A DNA stretch of 64,000 bases from Nymphaea colorata (lineage: Eukaryota; Streptophyta; Magnoliopsida; Nymphaeales; Nymphaeaceae). The notes under the pieces are model-generated. The model was not told where the DNA came from. It ran no database searches and worked only from the letters and a program-made list of their open reading frames with translations. The position numbers and the translations under genes were made by a program. Positions 47,609 through 59,619 of this stretch are shown piece by piece; within the stretch, counting starts at the first letter, position 1; the number at the start of each line of letters is the position of its first letter. Where the stretch lies: the NCBI RefSeq assembly GCF_008831285.2, contig NC_045139.1, positions 31,471,706-31,535,705 on the forward strand, in the 5' to 3' direction.

Positions 47609-48040
47609 CAATAAGCTAGCGGCTTAAGATATTCCTTCGGAGACCGCTCATAGATACATCATCCATATAAAAAATCATGTTTCCCTAATGTATTGGCAGC
47701 CTTACAAGATCTTAGCGTGCAAAACAATTTCGCAAGATTTCATATATGGGCAAAAAAGATTGATATCATTTACAAGATTTTTATTAACGGATCTGTATGG
47801 ATAGAAAAGATTAATTAATTTGTTTGGGGGAAATCCAAAGGAAAAAACCTAGGTTCAATGTGCGCGGTTAAACTCTCACGCACTAAATCAAATTAGATTT
47901 TCTTGGGTGATGTAAAGAAACACGGGTCGGATATATGGAAGCAAATAACAAAAAAACAAATTTCACATCTTCTTTTCAAAGTATAAATAGGCGGTCAGTG
48001 TGGAGGCTAGAGAGACAACAGGTTGCATTGGTTTTTAGCC
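47609..48040 (+). promoter_or_regulatory. Promoter of NAC-like copy 5
   Basis: TATAAATA lies at 47982-47989, 59 bp before the ATG, with the same upstream blocks as in the other units. The copia LTR ends 432 bp before the ATG, so distal promoter sequence now lies 8.2 kb away. Confidence 0.75.
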
Positions 48041-50096
48041 ATGGCTGACGAAGACACCAGGTTGATGTCCTTCATCGCAGAGAGTCAAAAAGCTGACGGA
48101 AATAAAATACCGTATCCAGAGGCTGATGTATATGGCTTCTCGATTTCATACTTATACGGTTGGTGCTCCAAGCTCTTCTATATCTCTCACTTGAAAGCTT
48201 TTAATCGGCAAATGAGTGTTTTATATAAGTTAATCTCAGATAGGGTGGATGTGTGTGACATTATGTCCCACACGACTTGATTGCATAATACACTCGCTTT
48301 TCATAAAAACCAATCCCAAACCCTTTTTTTTTTTATCCATCTTTAGATCTAGCAAAGGTTGCAGTGGTTTGATTTTGTAGCCTATTGGAATCTAACCCAC
48401 TATTACAACTACTAGTTTCACCTCCATCAAGGCAGAGCTAAGAATTTATTTTTTCTTTAGTATTATTCAAAATTTTATAGGGGATCAACTATATTTTAAA
48501 ACAATTTTGTATGGAACAAGAAAACATTTTTAAGAAAGTTGCAATGGATATTTTTCTCCCTAAAATCTAAGGAGGGACATGGCCCTTGACTAACCTCTGC
48601 TCCAACACTACATGTCTATGTCCAAAGCAATTTAGTATAGCTGGTTGATCGAAGACCAATCTCCAGCGCTACTCTCGCAGACACGAACATATTGAATACA
48701 GTCGTCAAAACAAGCATGATCTCTAAGAGTGAGGATATTAGCCTTGAAGTTTTATGATGCCAATTTATACATAAGCAGCTGTTTGGCAACATGTAGCTGT
48801 TTCACAAAACTATATCACAAAACTATTTTGACAATTGAGGCAGATTCGTAAAATGATGCAAACAGTTTTCTATGTATCTGCCCGAAATCATGGGGTTGAT
48901 TTTCAGAACAGTAACCCATCACTATCACTAAATACTCCCTAACTGTCACAGAGGGAGAGAATCTCTTGGAGATACAAATAGTTAAAAGAAAAAGCTTCTA
49001 TACAGATCGGGTTAGTCATTGACTTATCATCCACTTTAGAGTTTGTCTTTAACATTGCATTTGCTTTCTTTTGGCATTTTTTCTTACAGAAATTTCTGTC
49101 GCGAACGAAGAGTCTACCTTTGTGACAAAGAAAACCAAAACAAGAAAGCACAGTAATGGGACTTGGAAACAATATGGTAAAACTGAAACAGTGACGAAGA
49201 CGGGTACTAACGAAGTATTTGGAACCAAGACAACGTTTCAATTCTTTCATGCCGGAGGAACTCCGAGTAGCTGGTTTGTTACTGAATATTGTCTTGATGA
49301 AGGATTTCGAACAAGACACAAACTACCAATTAAGCCGGTGAGCACTACAGCACATCCATATTTGATGCCCATGATTGTTAATTTGTTTGCACGTGTGCAC
49401 ATATTTTCTCTATGCATATATATACAAATATATATTGGTGTCATTTCCATGAATGCATGTAGTCATAAAGATCATATTTGCATGTTGTGATTCCAAAAGT
49501 GGAACCATCATATCTACACAACGCACGATAAATTTCTTGAAAATCAATGTTGAATTCTTCAAAGCATATCGTTAGATTGAAATGAAGAGAAACAAAAATT
49601 TCTTGAAAGAATGAACGATCTAGATTGGGGCCAATTAAAATAGCTTAGTCATGTTCAAGATTTTGTGAATCTATTGGCAGACCATGGGTATAGAAGGAGG
49701 CATTTGATTGTTTCTTTAATTTACTACTGTCGAAACATTTACTGTCACTGCTGAAAAGAGAATGCCTGTTTAGCAACAGCAACATTCTGTTATTGTCCTG
49801 TGAATGTGTCCAAAAAATTAAGCAGATTCATATAACACTGCAACAAGGGTTTCATAAAATTTTTGAGCATGGGTCAATGGCACAGCTGGTGAAGCAAAAC
49901 CGAAGAACGCCAATTGCAAGTTAGAAACTAGAAAGGAATAATAGAATAGAACAATTATTGGTTTTCGCTATTTGTTCAAACTCTGTTGTTGACGTAATAT
50001 TGTTGGTTGAAATTATACATTGAACAGGATCACGTCGTCTGCAAGCTAGAATTTGTGTCCAAGCGGCCGGCTGAAGGTTCCTCGTCTAGGCCATAA
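48041..50096 (+). CDS. Miniature NAC-like protein, copy 5 (3 exons, 144 aa)
   Basis: Exons are 48041-48158, 49090-49337 and 50028-50096, 435 nt in all. Exon 1 contains GNKIPYPEADVYGFSISYLY. Exon 2 reads KKTKTRKHSNGTWKQYGK, then FGTKTTFQFFHAGGTPSSWF and VTEYCLDEGFR. This copy keeps Trp-Lys as in the NAC WKATG motif, but the rest differs. Exon 3 reads DHVVCKLEF and ends TAA. Splice sites and frame are intact. The basic stretch after subdomain D (RTRHKLPIKP) is shared with copies 7-9. Despite the copia insertion upstream, the proximal promoter is unchanged. Function as an NAC-type DNA binder is uncertain for the same reasons as in copy 2. Confidence 0.75.
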
Positions 50097-50317
50097 TGGA
50101 AGCAAAAGACTGAAGTTCTAAGAGCGAGTCCAAGCAGAAGTTAAAGAAGCAAGTTCTATGACCGAGTGAAAGCAGAAGAATGGGTACTAGCTAGATCTAG
50201 AATAGCGGTTCCAGCATTATGTAATAGGGAAAGTTTAGTTTTGATATAATAATTGTTACTCAATCTTAATAGTGGAACTCTTCTTGTGAAAAAGCACGCT
50301 TCTGATCATTCTTTTGC

Positions 50318-50318
<1 letters not shown>

Positions 50319-50350
<32 letters not shown>
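50319..50350. repeat. (TA)n microsatellite
   Basis: A TA run after the 3' block of copy 5. Confidence 0.9.
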
Positions 50351-50352
<2 letters not shown>

Positions 50353-53300
50353 CCACAGACACATGGCCGAATTGAAACTAATCTTATGGCTAAAGTTTCA
50401 GGTTCAAGTTTGCGTAACTCAATCTATACATATATGTGCGTTAAATGACATCAATTTACTAATATTTCTTTTTTCCCAAAAGTATTCTACAAAACTGGCT
50501 CCAAAAGACGTCAGAAAGATTCATTAGATGAAAACAATATTTATCGAGGAAAGACGATTAAGGAAAAGGATACTATATATTCGGTTCCTTCTGAGAAGAA
50601 CAAATTAAAAAATAAATAAAAAAAGGAAAATACTATACCCAAGGCGGTTTTATATTTCAATTAAATATGAAAGTGTATTGAATTAAACTTATGTCAAAGA
50701 CTCTTCTTCTATTTACATGTTGGTGTATCTATACAAATATTTGCAACTAATTAATTAATTTGGTAGACCTACGTCTTTCTTCTTGTTCAGTTTTCCACGA
50801 CTTGTTTCCAAGCTGGATTCTCCATGAGGAAATGAAAAATGGAAAATTTGTAAACCAAGAAATTTAAAACATATGTAACAAGTGATAGAGTTGTTACATT
50901 TTGACCAGCCAAGTCGGCTATGTATCCAATTGGGCCCTCGTTTCATCTTTATGATCAAATACTTACCCAGATCATTCCATTTTAGTGTTTGGATTCTGGC
51001 TGGAGTTTCATAGGATTTCTTTATTTTTTACTTGTAATTTTCATCAGTGTCCTTGAAAAATCAACAGCTCCAATAAATTATCCTTCTATAAATTCGAATT
51101 TATGTTTTCGGAAAATTTTCAACGTATTTGGTCTGCGGTGGGATTTCCGATAATAGTCGTTCAATATGTCGATAAGAGTCTTTATTACTTAATTGTCTAT
51201 TTAACTACGTTAAAAACACGTCAAAAATGTTGGTGTTATCACCCCAAATCTTTTCAATAAGACTGTATTCTCAGTTATTCAGACTTAAATTTTAATGTTC
51301 TATGTCAAATCCTAGACCCAAAACAAAATCACAACAATTTGATCCAAAATAAATCTCGGAACCCATGTCCGAGCCCAAATACAAAACAACAAAAATTGAT
51401 GCAATTGAACGCCGCACACACACGTGCGGACTTTCCCTTTATTTTATATTTCATTCTCACACCAAAATGTGTTTTTGAGTCCAAAACACTCATTAAAACG
51501 TGCCAGTGACCAATTGAATTCAATTTGGAAACGAGGTCGAAGTCACTCAAAACGGAGCCAGCTCTGTTTGCAACAAAAGCCACTTTTTTCCATTTTAAAT
51601 ATATATTTAAATATGACTTTTATGTTTTTATTCTATCAACGGCCCTTTAGTAGGCTAGGGAGGCACATGGGGGGGGGGGGGGGGCATTTCGTCCTCCTTT
51701 GAAAAATCGGCACAGCTGGGCGGTGCCCTAGTGCTGTGCGCGACATGCACGCGCTCGCACAGCCTCATGCGACAGCACATCGCCCATTGCGCCGCATGCA
51801 TAGGCCCTATTTTGGGTCAAAAACCACCGTTAGCCCTGTTGTGTGAGCAATAGCCCTGCCCACACACCAAAGGGGTATTTGCAGGGCGAATGTCCAATGC
51901 CACTTGGACAAACCCTATTTAAAAAATAAAAATAAAAATAATTCAGTGAAAACTTAGAAGTTACATGAAAATCTTCTTAAATTCAAAGAAATTCAAATTT
52001 TGAGATTTTGCTTCAAAACTTTTTATAAATACCTCCACAATCTTCTCTCTTGAACATGAGCTCATCCTTAGGTAACCTTTACTGCTTTCTAAGTTGAAAA
52101 CTTAGAGTTTTCCCCTTCCCTCTCTCTTTCCATTTCTCTCTTTCCTCCAAGTCCCAACTTTTCAAAGGAGCATGAGGAGATGTTAGAGGTATGAAGTCCA
52201 CTTTTCGTTTATTTTCATTTCATCTTACCATATCCCCATGGCCATGCAAGAAAAATCTAATGTTTTTCTATACGGAGTCGGGAACTACATCTTGAATGCA
52301 CCATAAGTATGAGCACGACCAAATAAATTCCATTTCTTCATTTATTTTAAAAAGTATGCTTGTTATATTACTTTACTCATCATTTACACTTGGGATGATG
52401 CTTATGCATGATGTATTAAGTTTCCTTAGTTAATGAGCAAATGTATGACGAAAATGAGTATTTGGGTTGGGATTTCAACACTCTTATATTGATTTTTGAG
52501 ATTGGTATTTGTCTAACCCGAGAAAGTCATTCACGAATATGTACATGTTAAAATGTATTTTCATGTCATTCTCACGTTTAGTTTTTTTTTTAATCACCCG
52601 ATTAATAACCCTAATGAGTGTTTCATTACGTTGCTTGATTTGCTTCCATACTCAAAGATGAAGAAAAATATTATCTTATAACAAACAATCATGGTTCTAT
52701 ATTCATGTATAAAAATATTTAGAATTATGTTTTTAAAAGTTTTTTTATAGCAAAAATCTTCTTTAATGAGGCCTTGGAGACTTAGCCTAAGGTCTTGCAT
52801 GAGCCCAAGTTCCTCTTCGGCCTATATAGAAAAATTGAAGTCGAATATTTTCAAGTTATTTTTTTATTTCAAGTATCATGAAAGTATATTCGTGTACACA
52901 TGTTATATACGTATACATGCACATGATTATCTATCTTTGTCGTTCTTCTTTTATTATTTAACATTCTCTCTCTCTCTCTCTCTCTCTACAATCTATGTCT
53001 CTTTAGATTCTCCTTTTCTCTTTAATCTCTTTCTCTCTCTTTTTTCTAAAATCTTCTTTTCACTCTCCCTTTGAGTTAATACTTTCTTTTCACAAGCTTT
53101 CAAATACGTATATGTATACATAAGTATGTAAAAGTACATCTCTTTTTTTTTAAGAATCTTTTATTTTGTGATTTTAAGATCTCTTTCTCTGTTTCTTTCT
53201 CCATATTCCTCTCGGATTAAAGTCTTTTCTCTTTTCTATTCTTGTGAAAATCATTCTTTCAAGATCTTTTCCTTTGCCGACTTCACCAAGACCAAAACTC

Positions 53301-54144
53301 AAATAGTGACTCAATATTGGAATCATGCTTCATGGTCTACAACTATATTCTATTTTAAATTTTTTTTCTCTTTTTACCAAAAATATTTATAACAATTATA
53401 AATTGTGGAACTTAAATGCATGTGATGATAGAAATGCTTTTAGATAAATATTATGGTAGGAATGAATGCTTTTCTTTTAATCATACAGGATCAATGCATT
53501 CATGCATCTTCATTCACGTAATATCATGAATGATTACAAGCACATTTTTAAAAGAACCTATGCAAGATGAGATGAAACTCTATTAAGGTAGCAATTGAAT
53601 TAGAGCAAGGTATCTAACCTACTTAATTTTTGAAAAACACTAAATCGACTTTAAAAACAATCATCAATGATTTCCAAATGATATTTGTGAAAATTTTCTC
53701 AAATCAAAATATTTTGCACACTCAAGTGATTCTTCAAAATTTTATCAAAATTTTGAAACTTCAAATCTTCAACATTTTCTCAAATACTACACCGCATTTA
53801 GAATAAAAAGTTGTTTTAGCGAAAACGAAAGACAAAAAAATAAACATAACCTTAGATTGGTTATTCCTGGTAAAGGCATCAGAAATGGTCGATCCTCGTA
53901 CTGACAGACGAGACTCTTTCTCTCTCATTTAAAATAAAACCTCATTTTTCCATAGCACTCCAAAGATCAAAAGCGAATAGTTGGTTATAGTTTTCACCGA
54001 TATTATTTTCACTGGCGACCTTCACAGTTACCAACGTCACTTTCTATTTGGGGATTAGGTTTGTCGAGCAAAAACTCCATTGCAGGTTGAAAGATCTCTT
54101 CCAAGTCCCCCTCCGGGGCTACTCAAACAAAGAACAGTCCATCA
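50351..54144. other. Unassigned spacer with G16 tract and CT repeats
   Basis: The spacer matches the array unit to about 51130, then is unique. It holds a 16-G run (51669-51684), a GC-rich patch (51690-51900), and a (CT)n run at 52965-52987 in a longer pyrimidine-rich area to 53250. The phrase at 53985 ('ggttatagttttcaccgata') matches 10660. No gene is supported. Confidence 0.4.
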
Positions 54145-54400
54145 GGCAATACTTTAAATGTCAACTTATTCAGCTTGCACAATAGTTTTGTGGGAGATGT
54201 TTGATTACTCTATGAATCTGATGTAACATTCTTGTGCAATTGTGCCTGATGTGACAAAAGATTATGTTTCGTCAAACTATATTGATGATTAGAAAGTTGG
54301 GTTATGGTGTTGGTAATCAGTAGATTCAGTACATCACATATTTTTATCATCAACTACACGTTGTCTTTCATGTTAATATGAGTGACCAGACAAGTGAGTT
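54145..54400. repeat. Dispersed repeat R, copy 3
   Basis: Matches 11080-11415 and 24020-24260 ('aatactttaaatgtcaactt', 'acacgttgtctttcatgtta'). Confidence 0.6.
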
Positions 54401-54449
54401 GAAAAATCAGTTTGTTGATGTGTCATTCAAATGCCGCCTCTTTACAAAC

Positions 54450-55016
54450 TTTCGCCGGTATTTAGAATTTTATGTTCAATAAGATACTTAGGATAATTCT
54501 TGGGAGACCAATCATGTATTCATTTTCCATCTAAAAAGCCATGTTTTCTTAATGTATTGGATACCTTACAAGATCTTCTTTCGGATACCTTACAAGATCT
54601 GAGTGCGTAATTTATTTCATAAGATTTTATATATGGATGAAAAAGATTGATATCATCTATAAGATTGTTATTAATGGATATGTATGGATAGAAAAGATTA
54701 AGTAATTCGTTTGGGGGAAAATCCAAAGACAAAAAAGTAGATTCCATGTGGGCGACGCTCTAAATGAAATTAGATGTGCTTGGGTTATGGAAGGAAATGC
54801 AGGTCCTATATTTGGTAGCAATTAACCACAGAAAAAAAAATATTTCATCTTCATTTCAAAGCATAAATAGAAGTTCAGTGTGGTGGCTGGAGAGGCAATA
54901 GGTCACAGTGGTTTTAAACTCTGGCTGATAAAGATGCGAGGTTGGTGCAGATCTTGAGTGTTGCTAATAATGGTCTAGAGGTTGATATATACAGTTTCTC
55001 GCCTTCTGAAATATAG
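54450..55016 (+). pseudogene. NAC-like copy 6: promoter and exon 1 relic
   Basis: Promoter-type sequence (54450-54900, including 'cataaatag' in place of TATAAATA) leads into an exon-1-like frame at 54921-55016. The frame begins LADKDARLVQIL, with the ATG changed to CTG, and reads EVDIYSFSPSEI before a TAG. EVDIY...P is closer to standard NAC subdomain B than in the intact copies. No donor, exon 2 or exon 3 follows. It is a relic of an older, diverged member. Confidence 0.55.
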
Positions 55017-55239
55017 AGTAGGTTTAGGCTCTCCCCTCTCTCTCGTTTGGAAGCTTTTAGTTGCAGAATGAGAGTTTTATGTTTTTTTTTTTTCACCAAA
55101 TAGTTCATCTAAGTTTTCATTTTTTTGGTTGGTCAGATTTGGATCTAACAAACTTCATAAGACTGGGCACCGGGTCTAGCCGCCGCCAGGTACCAAGTAC
55201 CCGGCCCGGGCTCCAGTAACAAAAAAACGATTTTGGGCG

Positions 55240-55824
55240 TGGAAGAAACGTCGATTGCTCCACTTTTACCAAAAGCCTGGTTTAAGAAAGTTTTCTAGGT
55301 GGTGTTGCTTTGCACTCAAAGTGAGCTTGTCAGGTTATGGCAACACTTACCAAGCCTTCAATAAGAAAATATACCATGAATACGAGACATCCGATAAAAT
55401 TGGAGGGCGCACTACTTACACATCCACCTCATACTGAACCAGAGTCTAAGCTTTGCTATTTTCTGTTTCATAAGCTCCAAAGCTGAATCAAACAAAGATA
55501 TGAAGGAAGGGCCCGATCCCCATGAAAGCTGAGACAGGAATGGGCAGAGAAGTAAGGCAAAAGACCAATATGTGTGGAACATTGACAGAGAATTCCAAAC
55601 AACAAATTGCTGGTAAAAGAAGACAGAAAGCAAAAAGGTTGAGAGTATTGCATGCCTTCACAGCGCCTCTTTCATGTGCTTGAGCAGTGTCCAGCAAGGC
55701 ATGATACCAACGCCTGTCCTCCCAGGGGGAGAGTTGATCAGCAAGTCACATTCTTCACCTGTAAATCTTTTCGTTTTACCGACCCATAAGATAGGCGAGA
55801 ACATAGTTTTAAAAGGATTGTGAA
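55240..55824. other. Unassigned
   Basis: Frames on both strands (for example 55412-55633 on the minus strand) have no recognised domain. A GC-rich piece at 55140-55240 resembles one at 59520-59610 and is probably a repeat. Confidence 0.3.
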
Positions 55825-57036
55825 AATATCCCTTTCTAGCCGCCTTGGCTCCCCAACCTTAAAAGCTCTCTTTGTAAGGGTAAATACGGATTCTGAAAAA
55901 AAAAAGTCTAAAATGACATCTACTTTATAAAAAATTGAAAAAATAACTTTGACCTTTCTTGGTGTGTATACATATTTGTTGCGTGTACAGTGGTGTGCTG
56001 CAACTCAATCCCTTTTTGTTGAGCTAGGCAAGTGGACCTCCAAAAAAGACTTTGCAACACAAATGGGGCTTAGTGGGCTGTCAAAACCTAAGGGTATACG
56101 TACTTTTTAAGGGTGAGGCAGTTCTTTAAAATGTTATGTTTTTAATTATCGAAGCATGTGCTTGTGATTATTTGATAGATACAGGCGACTATTTTTAGTT
56201 TTCCAAACATTGGCAGTTCCTCGTAAATACACTAAAAGTTGCACAGGGTTTTATGAATTTCTCAAAACTTTTCCTGCTTCTAATTTTTTCTCCTTCAACC
56301 TTTCAAGCTTTGTTTTTCAGCTAGCTTTCTTTGTCTCATTTTCTATTTTTCCCTCCTTTTCATCTCTTCTTTTTTTGCTATTTTTCTATTGCCTAAGCCC
56401 CATTTGTGTTGCAAAGTCTTTTTTCTAGGTCCACTCGCCTAGTTCAACAAGAAGGGATTGAGTTGCAGCACACCACTGTACATGAAACAAATATGTATAC
56501 ACACCTAAGGCTGGGCGTCGGGAGCCAGGCCCGATAGGGCTCGGGTTTGGGCCGGGAAAAACCGGGCCTGGGCCTGATAGGCCGGCCCGGGTCAGCCCCG
56601 CCCGGCCCTTTAGATTAAAAAAAATATTTCTTTAATAATATATATTTATTATTAATAAATAAATTTTATATTTAAAAAATTATTTTATAATTAAAAATTT
56701 ATTTTTTAATTTTAAATGAGTCAAACCTGAACCGAGAACCGTGCTATCGGGCAAGGCCCGAACCAAGACTCGGGCTATCAGGCGGGGCTCACTGGCCCAT
56801 TGGGAATGGGCCGGATCCGGCCTGGTGCCCACCCTTATACATACCAAGAAAGGGTCAAAGTTATTTTTTGAATTATACACACACAGAAAGGGTCAAAGTT
56901 ATTTTTTGAATTTTTTTTATAAAGTAAAAGACATTTTAGACTTTTTTTTTTTTTTCACAACCTTCATTTACCCTTATAAACCCTTATAAAGAGAGCTTTC
57001 ATGGTTGGGGAGCCAAGGCCGCTAGAAAGGGATATT
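55825..57036. mobile_element. Foldback element with about 250-bp inverted arms
   Basis: The left arm (55825 to about 56085, starting AATATCCCTTTCTAGC) is the inverse of the right arm (about 56388-57036, ending with the complement of the same bases). Shared inner landmarks are 'gtgtgtatacatatttgttg' and 'cactggtgtgctgcaactca'-like sequence. The spacer (56086-56387) is T-rich and has no transposase. The right arm is interrupted by a hAT MITE and carries a short tandem duplication of about 37 bp near 56846-56920. No clear target duplication could be read. Confidence 0.75.
56506..56837. mobile_element. hAT-type MITE nested in the foldback element
   Basis: The 332-bp element begins TAAGGCTGGGCGTCGGG and ends with the complement of TAAGGGTGGGCACCAGG. 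It is flanked by the 8-bp target repeat TACACACC (56498-56505) / TACATACC (56838-56845). Removing it restores the foldback arm exactly. There is no ORF. Confidence 0.85.
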
Positions 57037-57239
57037 ACCAATAAGACGCCCTGAACTTTTAACGGGCCGGGCTCAGGTTAGGATGTCTACCCTTCCAGGC
57101 TTGAAAGGCCCAACAAAAAACACACGCTTTTATCAAATTAGGGCTTGTGTTTCTGGACTATGCCCATCACCCGTCGAAGCTCTGCTCGGCTACGCCTCTC
57201 TGCCTCCTCACCGCCACCGTCCGCCACCTACGCTTCTCT

Positions 57240-57602
57240 GTTCTTTTGCTAATGTATTGGCAGACTTACAAGATCTTACCGTGCAAACAATTTCAGAAGA
57301 TCTTATAAATGGTTTAAAAGGATTGATACCATTTACAAGATTTTTATTAATGGATCTGTATGGATAGAAAAGATTAATTAATTTGTTTGGGGGAAATCCA
57401 AAGGAAAATACTAGGTTCAATGTGGGCGGTTAAACTGTCACGCACTAAATCAAATCAGATTTGCTTGGGTGACGGAAAGAAATACCGGTCGTACATTTGG
57501 AAGCAAATAACAAAGAATAAAATTTCACATCTTCTTTGCAAAGTATAAATAGGCGTTCAGTGTGGAGGCTAGAAAGACAACAGGTGACATTGGTTTTTAG
57601 CC
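57240..57602 (+). promoter_or_regulatory. Promoter of NAC-like pseudogene copy 7
   Basis: TATAAATA lies at 57544-57551, 59 bp before the ATG, with the array-wide upstream blocks. The promoter looks undamaged although the gene is broken. Confidence 0.7.
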
Positions 57603-58085
57603 ATGGCTGACGAAGACACCAGGTTGATGTCCTTGATCCTAGAGAGTAAAAAAATCTGACGGACCGTATCCAGAGGCTGATGTATATGGCTTCTCGCTTT
57701 CAAACTTACACGGTTGGTGCTGCTGGCTCTTTTATATCTCTCACTTGGAAGCTTTTTATCGGGAAACGAGAGTTTTATGTAAGTTAATCAAATCAGATAG
57801 AGTTTGTCGCTAACATTACAATTGCTTTTTTTTTGGCATTTTTTCTTACAGAAATTTCTGTCTCGAACAAAGAGTCTACCTTCGTGACAAGGAAAACGGA
57901 AACAAGAAAGCACAGTAAAGGGACTTGGAGAAACTGAAACAGCGAAGCCCGTGGGTGGAAAGGAAGTATTTGGAACCAAGACAGTGTTCCGATTCCATCA
58001 TCCCCGAGGAACTTACAGTAGCTGGTTTGTTACTGAATATTGTATTGATAAGGGCTTTCGAACCAGACACGACATAACAAGGAAG
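57603..58085 (+). pseudogene. NAC-like copy 7 (frameshifted)
   Basis: Exon 1 (57603-57712) starts MADEDTRLMSLILES but hits TGA at 57657 after a frameshift. Intron 1 is only 139 bp because most of it is deleted. Exon 2 (57852 to about 58085) has an 11-bp deletion after GTWR that causes a second frameshift. It has no exon 3: at about 58086 it meets an inverted copy of exon 2. The damage and the intron deletion are shared with copy 9, except that copy 9's exon 2 is open. Confidence 0.75.
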
Positions 58086-59016
58086 TTTGTGTCGAGCTCG
58101 TTACCTTTTACCAAGACAATATTCAGTCACAAACCAGCTACTCGGAGTTCCTCCGGGATGAAAGAATTGAAACAGTGTTGGTTCCAAATACTTCCTTTCC
58201 ACCCTCAAACATCACTGTTTCAGTTCTACCATATTGTCTCAACATCCCCTTAGTGCGCTTTCTTGTTTCGGTTTTCGTGGTCACGAAGGTAGACTCTTTG
58301 TTGGCGACAGAAATTTCTGTAAGAAAAAAATACCAAAAAAGCAAATGCAATGATAGCGACAAACTCTAAAATGGATTATAAGTCTATGCCTAACCCCATC
58401 TATATCAAGGAGAAGCTTTTCTTATAACTATTTGTATCTCCAAGAGATAGTCTCCATGCAGACATTTAGGGAGTATTTGGCGGTAGTGACGGGTTATTAC
58501 TCTTCTCAAAATCAACCCCGAGCAGATACAGAGAACATTGTGTGACATCATTTTTTGAATCTGCCTCAATTTTCAATATAGGTTCATGAAACAGCTATAG
58601 TTGCCAAACAGTTGCTTATGGATCAATTGGCATCAGAACTCTTACGATCATGCTTGTATTGACGACTGTATTCAGTATCTTCATGTCTGCGAGAGTGGAG
58701 CCCTTGATTGGTTTTTGATTAACAGTGCATTGGCCCAACCAACTATACTAAATCCCTTTAAATGCAACTCTTTACAATTTCCATGTTAGCATATAACATG
58801 TCAAATCCAAACCCTATCTAAGATTAACTTATGTAAAACACTCATTTGCCGATAAAAATCTTTCAAGTGAGAGATATAGAAGAGCTTGCAGCACCAACCG
58901 TATAAGTATGAAATCGAGAAGCCATATACGGTATCCTCTTGATACGGTATTTTCTTTCCGTCAGATTTTTTACTCTCTGCGATCAAGGACATCAACCTGG
59001 TGTCTTCGTCAGCCAT
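58086..59016 (-). pseudogene. NAC-like copy 8, inverted
   Basis: Exon 1 (59016 down to 58899) is open and reads KKIPYQEDTVYGFSISYLY with a normal GTTGGT donor. Exon 2 (from 58316 downward) reads RKRTKGMLRQYGR: the conserved Trp of GTW is Leu, and after FGTN a 2-base loss shifts the frame into a stop. No exon 3 follows, because the copy is joined tail to tail with copy 7 at about 58086. Its promoter lies at 59017-59340 with TATAAATA on the minus strand at 59068-59075. Confidence 0.75.
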
Positions 59017-59340
59017 GGCTAAAAACCAATATAACCTGTTGCCTCTCTAGCCGCCACACTGAACGCCTATTTATACTTTGAAAAGAAGAAATATTTTCTT
59101 TCTTTGGTTAAGCGCTTCCAAATATACGACCTGCATTTCCTTCCATAACCCAAGCAAATCTAATTTCATTTAGAGCGTCACAGCTTAATCCCCCACATAG
59201 AACCAATCTTTTCTATCCATACAAAGCCATCAATAAAAACTTTGTAGATGATATCAATCTTTTTTGTCGATATATAAAATCTTACCAAATAAATTACAAA
59301 TACCGCCTCTTTACAAACTTTCTCCGGTATTTGGAATTTT
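59017..59340 (-). promoter_or_regulatory. Promoter of inverted copy 8
   Basis: The minus-strand TATAAATA (59068-59075) and upstream blocks match those of the + strand copies. Confidence 0.65.
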
Positions 59341-59619
59341 ATGTTCAAAGGCACTTAGGAAGTTCCTTCGGAGACCTCTCATGTATACAGTTTCTCGCCT
59401 TCAAAAGTAGAGGGTAGGTTTAGGCTCTCCCTCTCTCTCGTTTGGAAGCTTTTAGTTCCTGTATGAGAGTTTTGTTTTATGTATTGTTTTTCATCAAATA
59501 GTTGGTCTAAATTTTTTTTTTTTTTTTTGTTCAAGCCTGGGCACCGATTCCCGAGTACCCGACCGAACTCGGGCCCAGGCTCGGGTAACAGAAAAACGAT
59601 TTTGGGTTTTTTTATTGGG
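59341..59619. other. Head-to-head junction between copies 8 and 9
   Basis: The junction contains a piece matching copy 6 exon-1 downstream sequence ('acagtttctcgccttc', 'ggtttaggctctcc') and a GC-rich short repeat (59520-59610). Confidence 0.45.
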
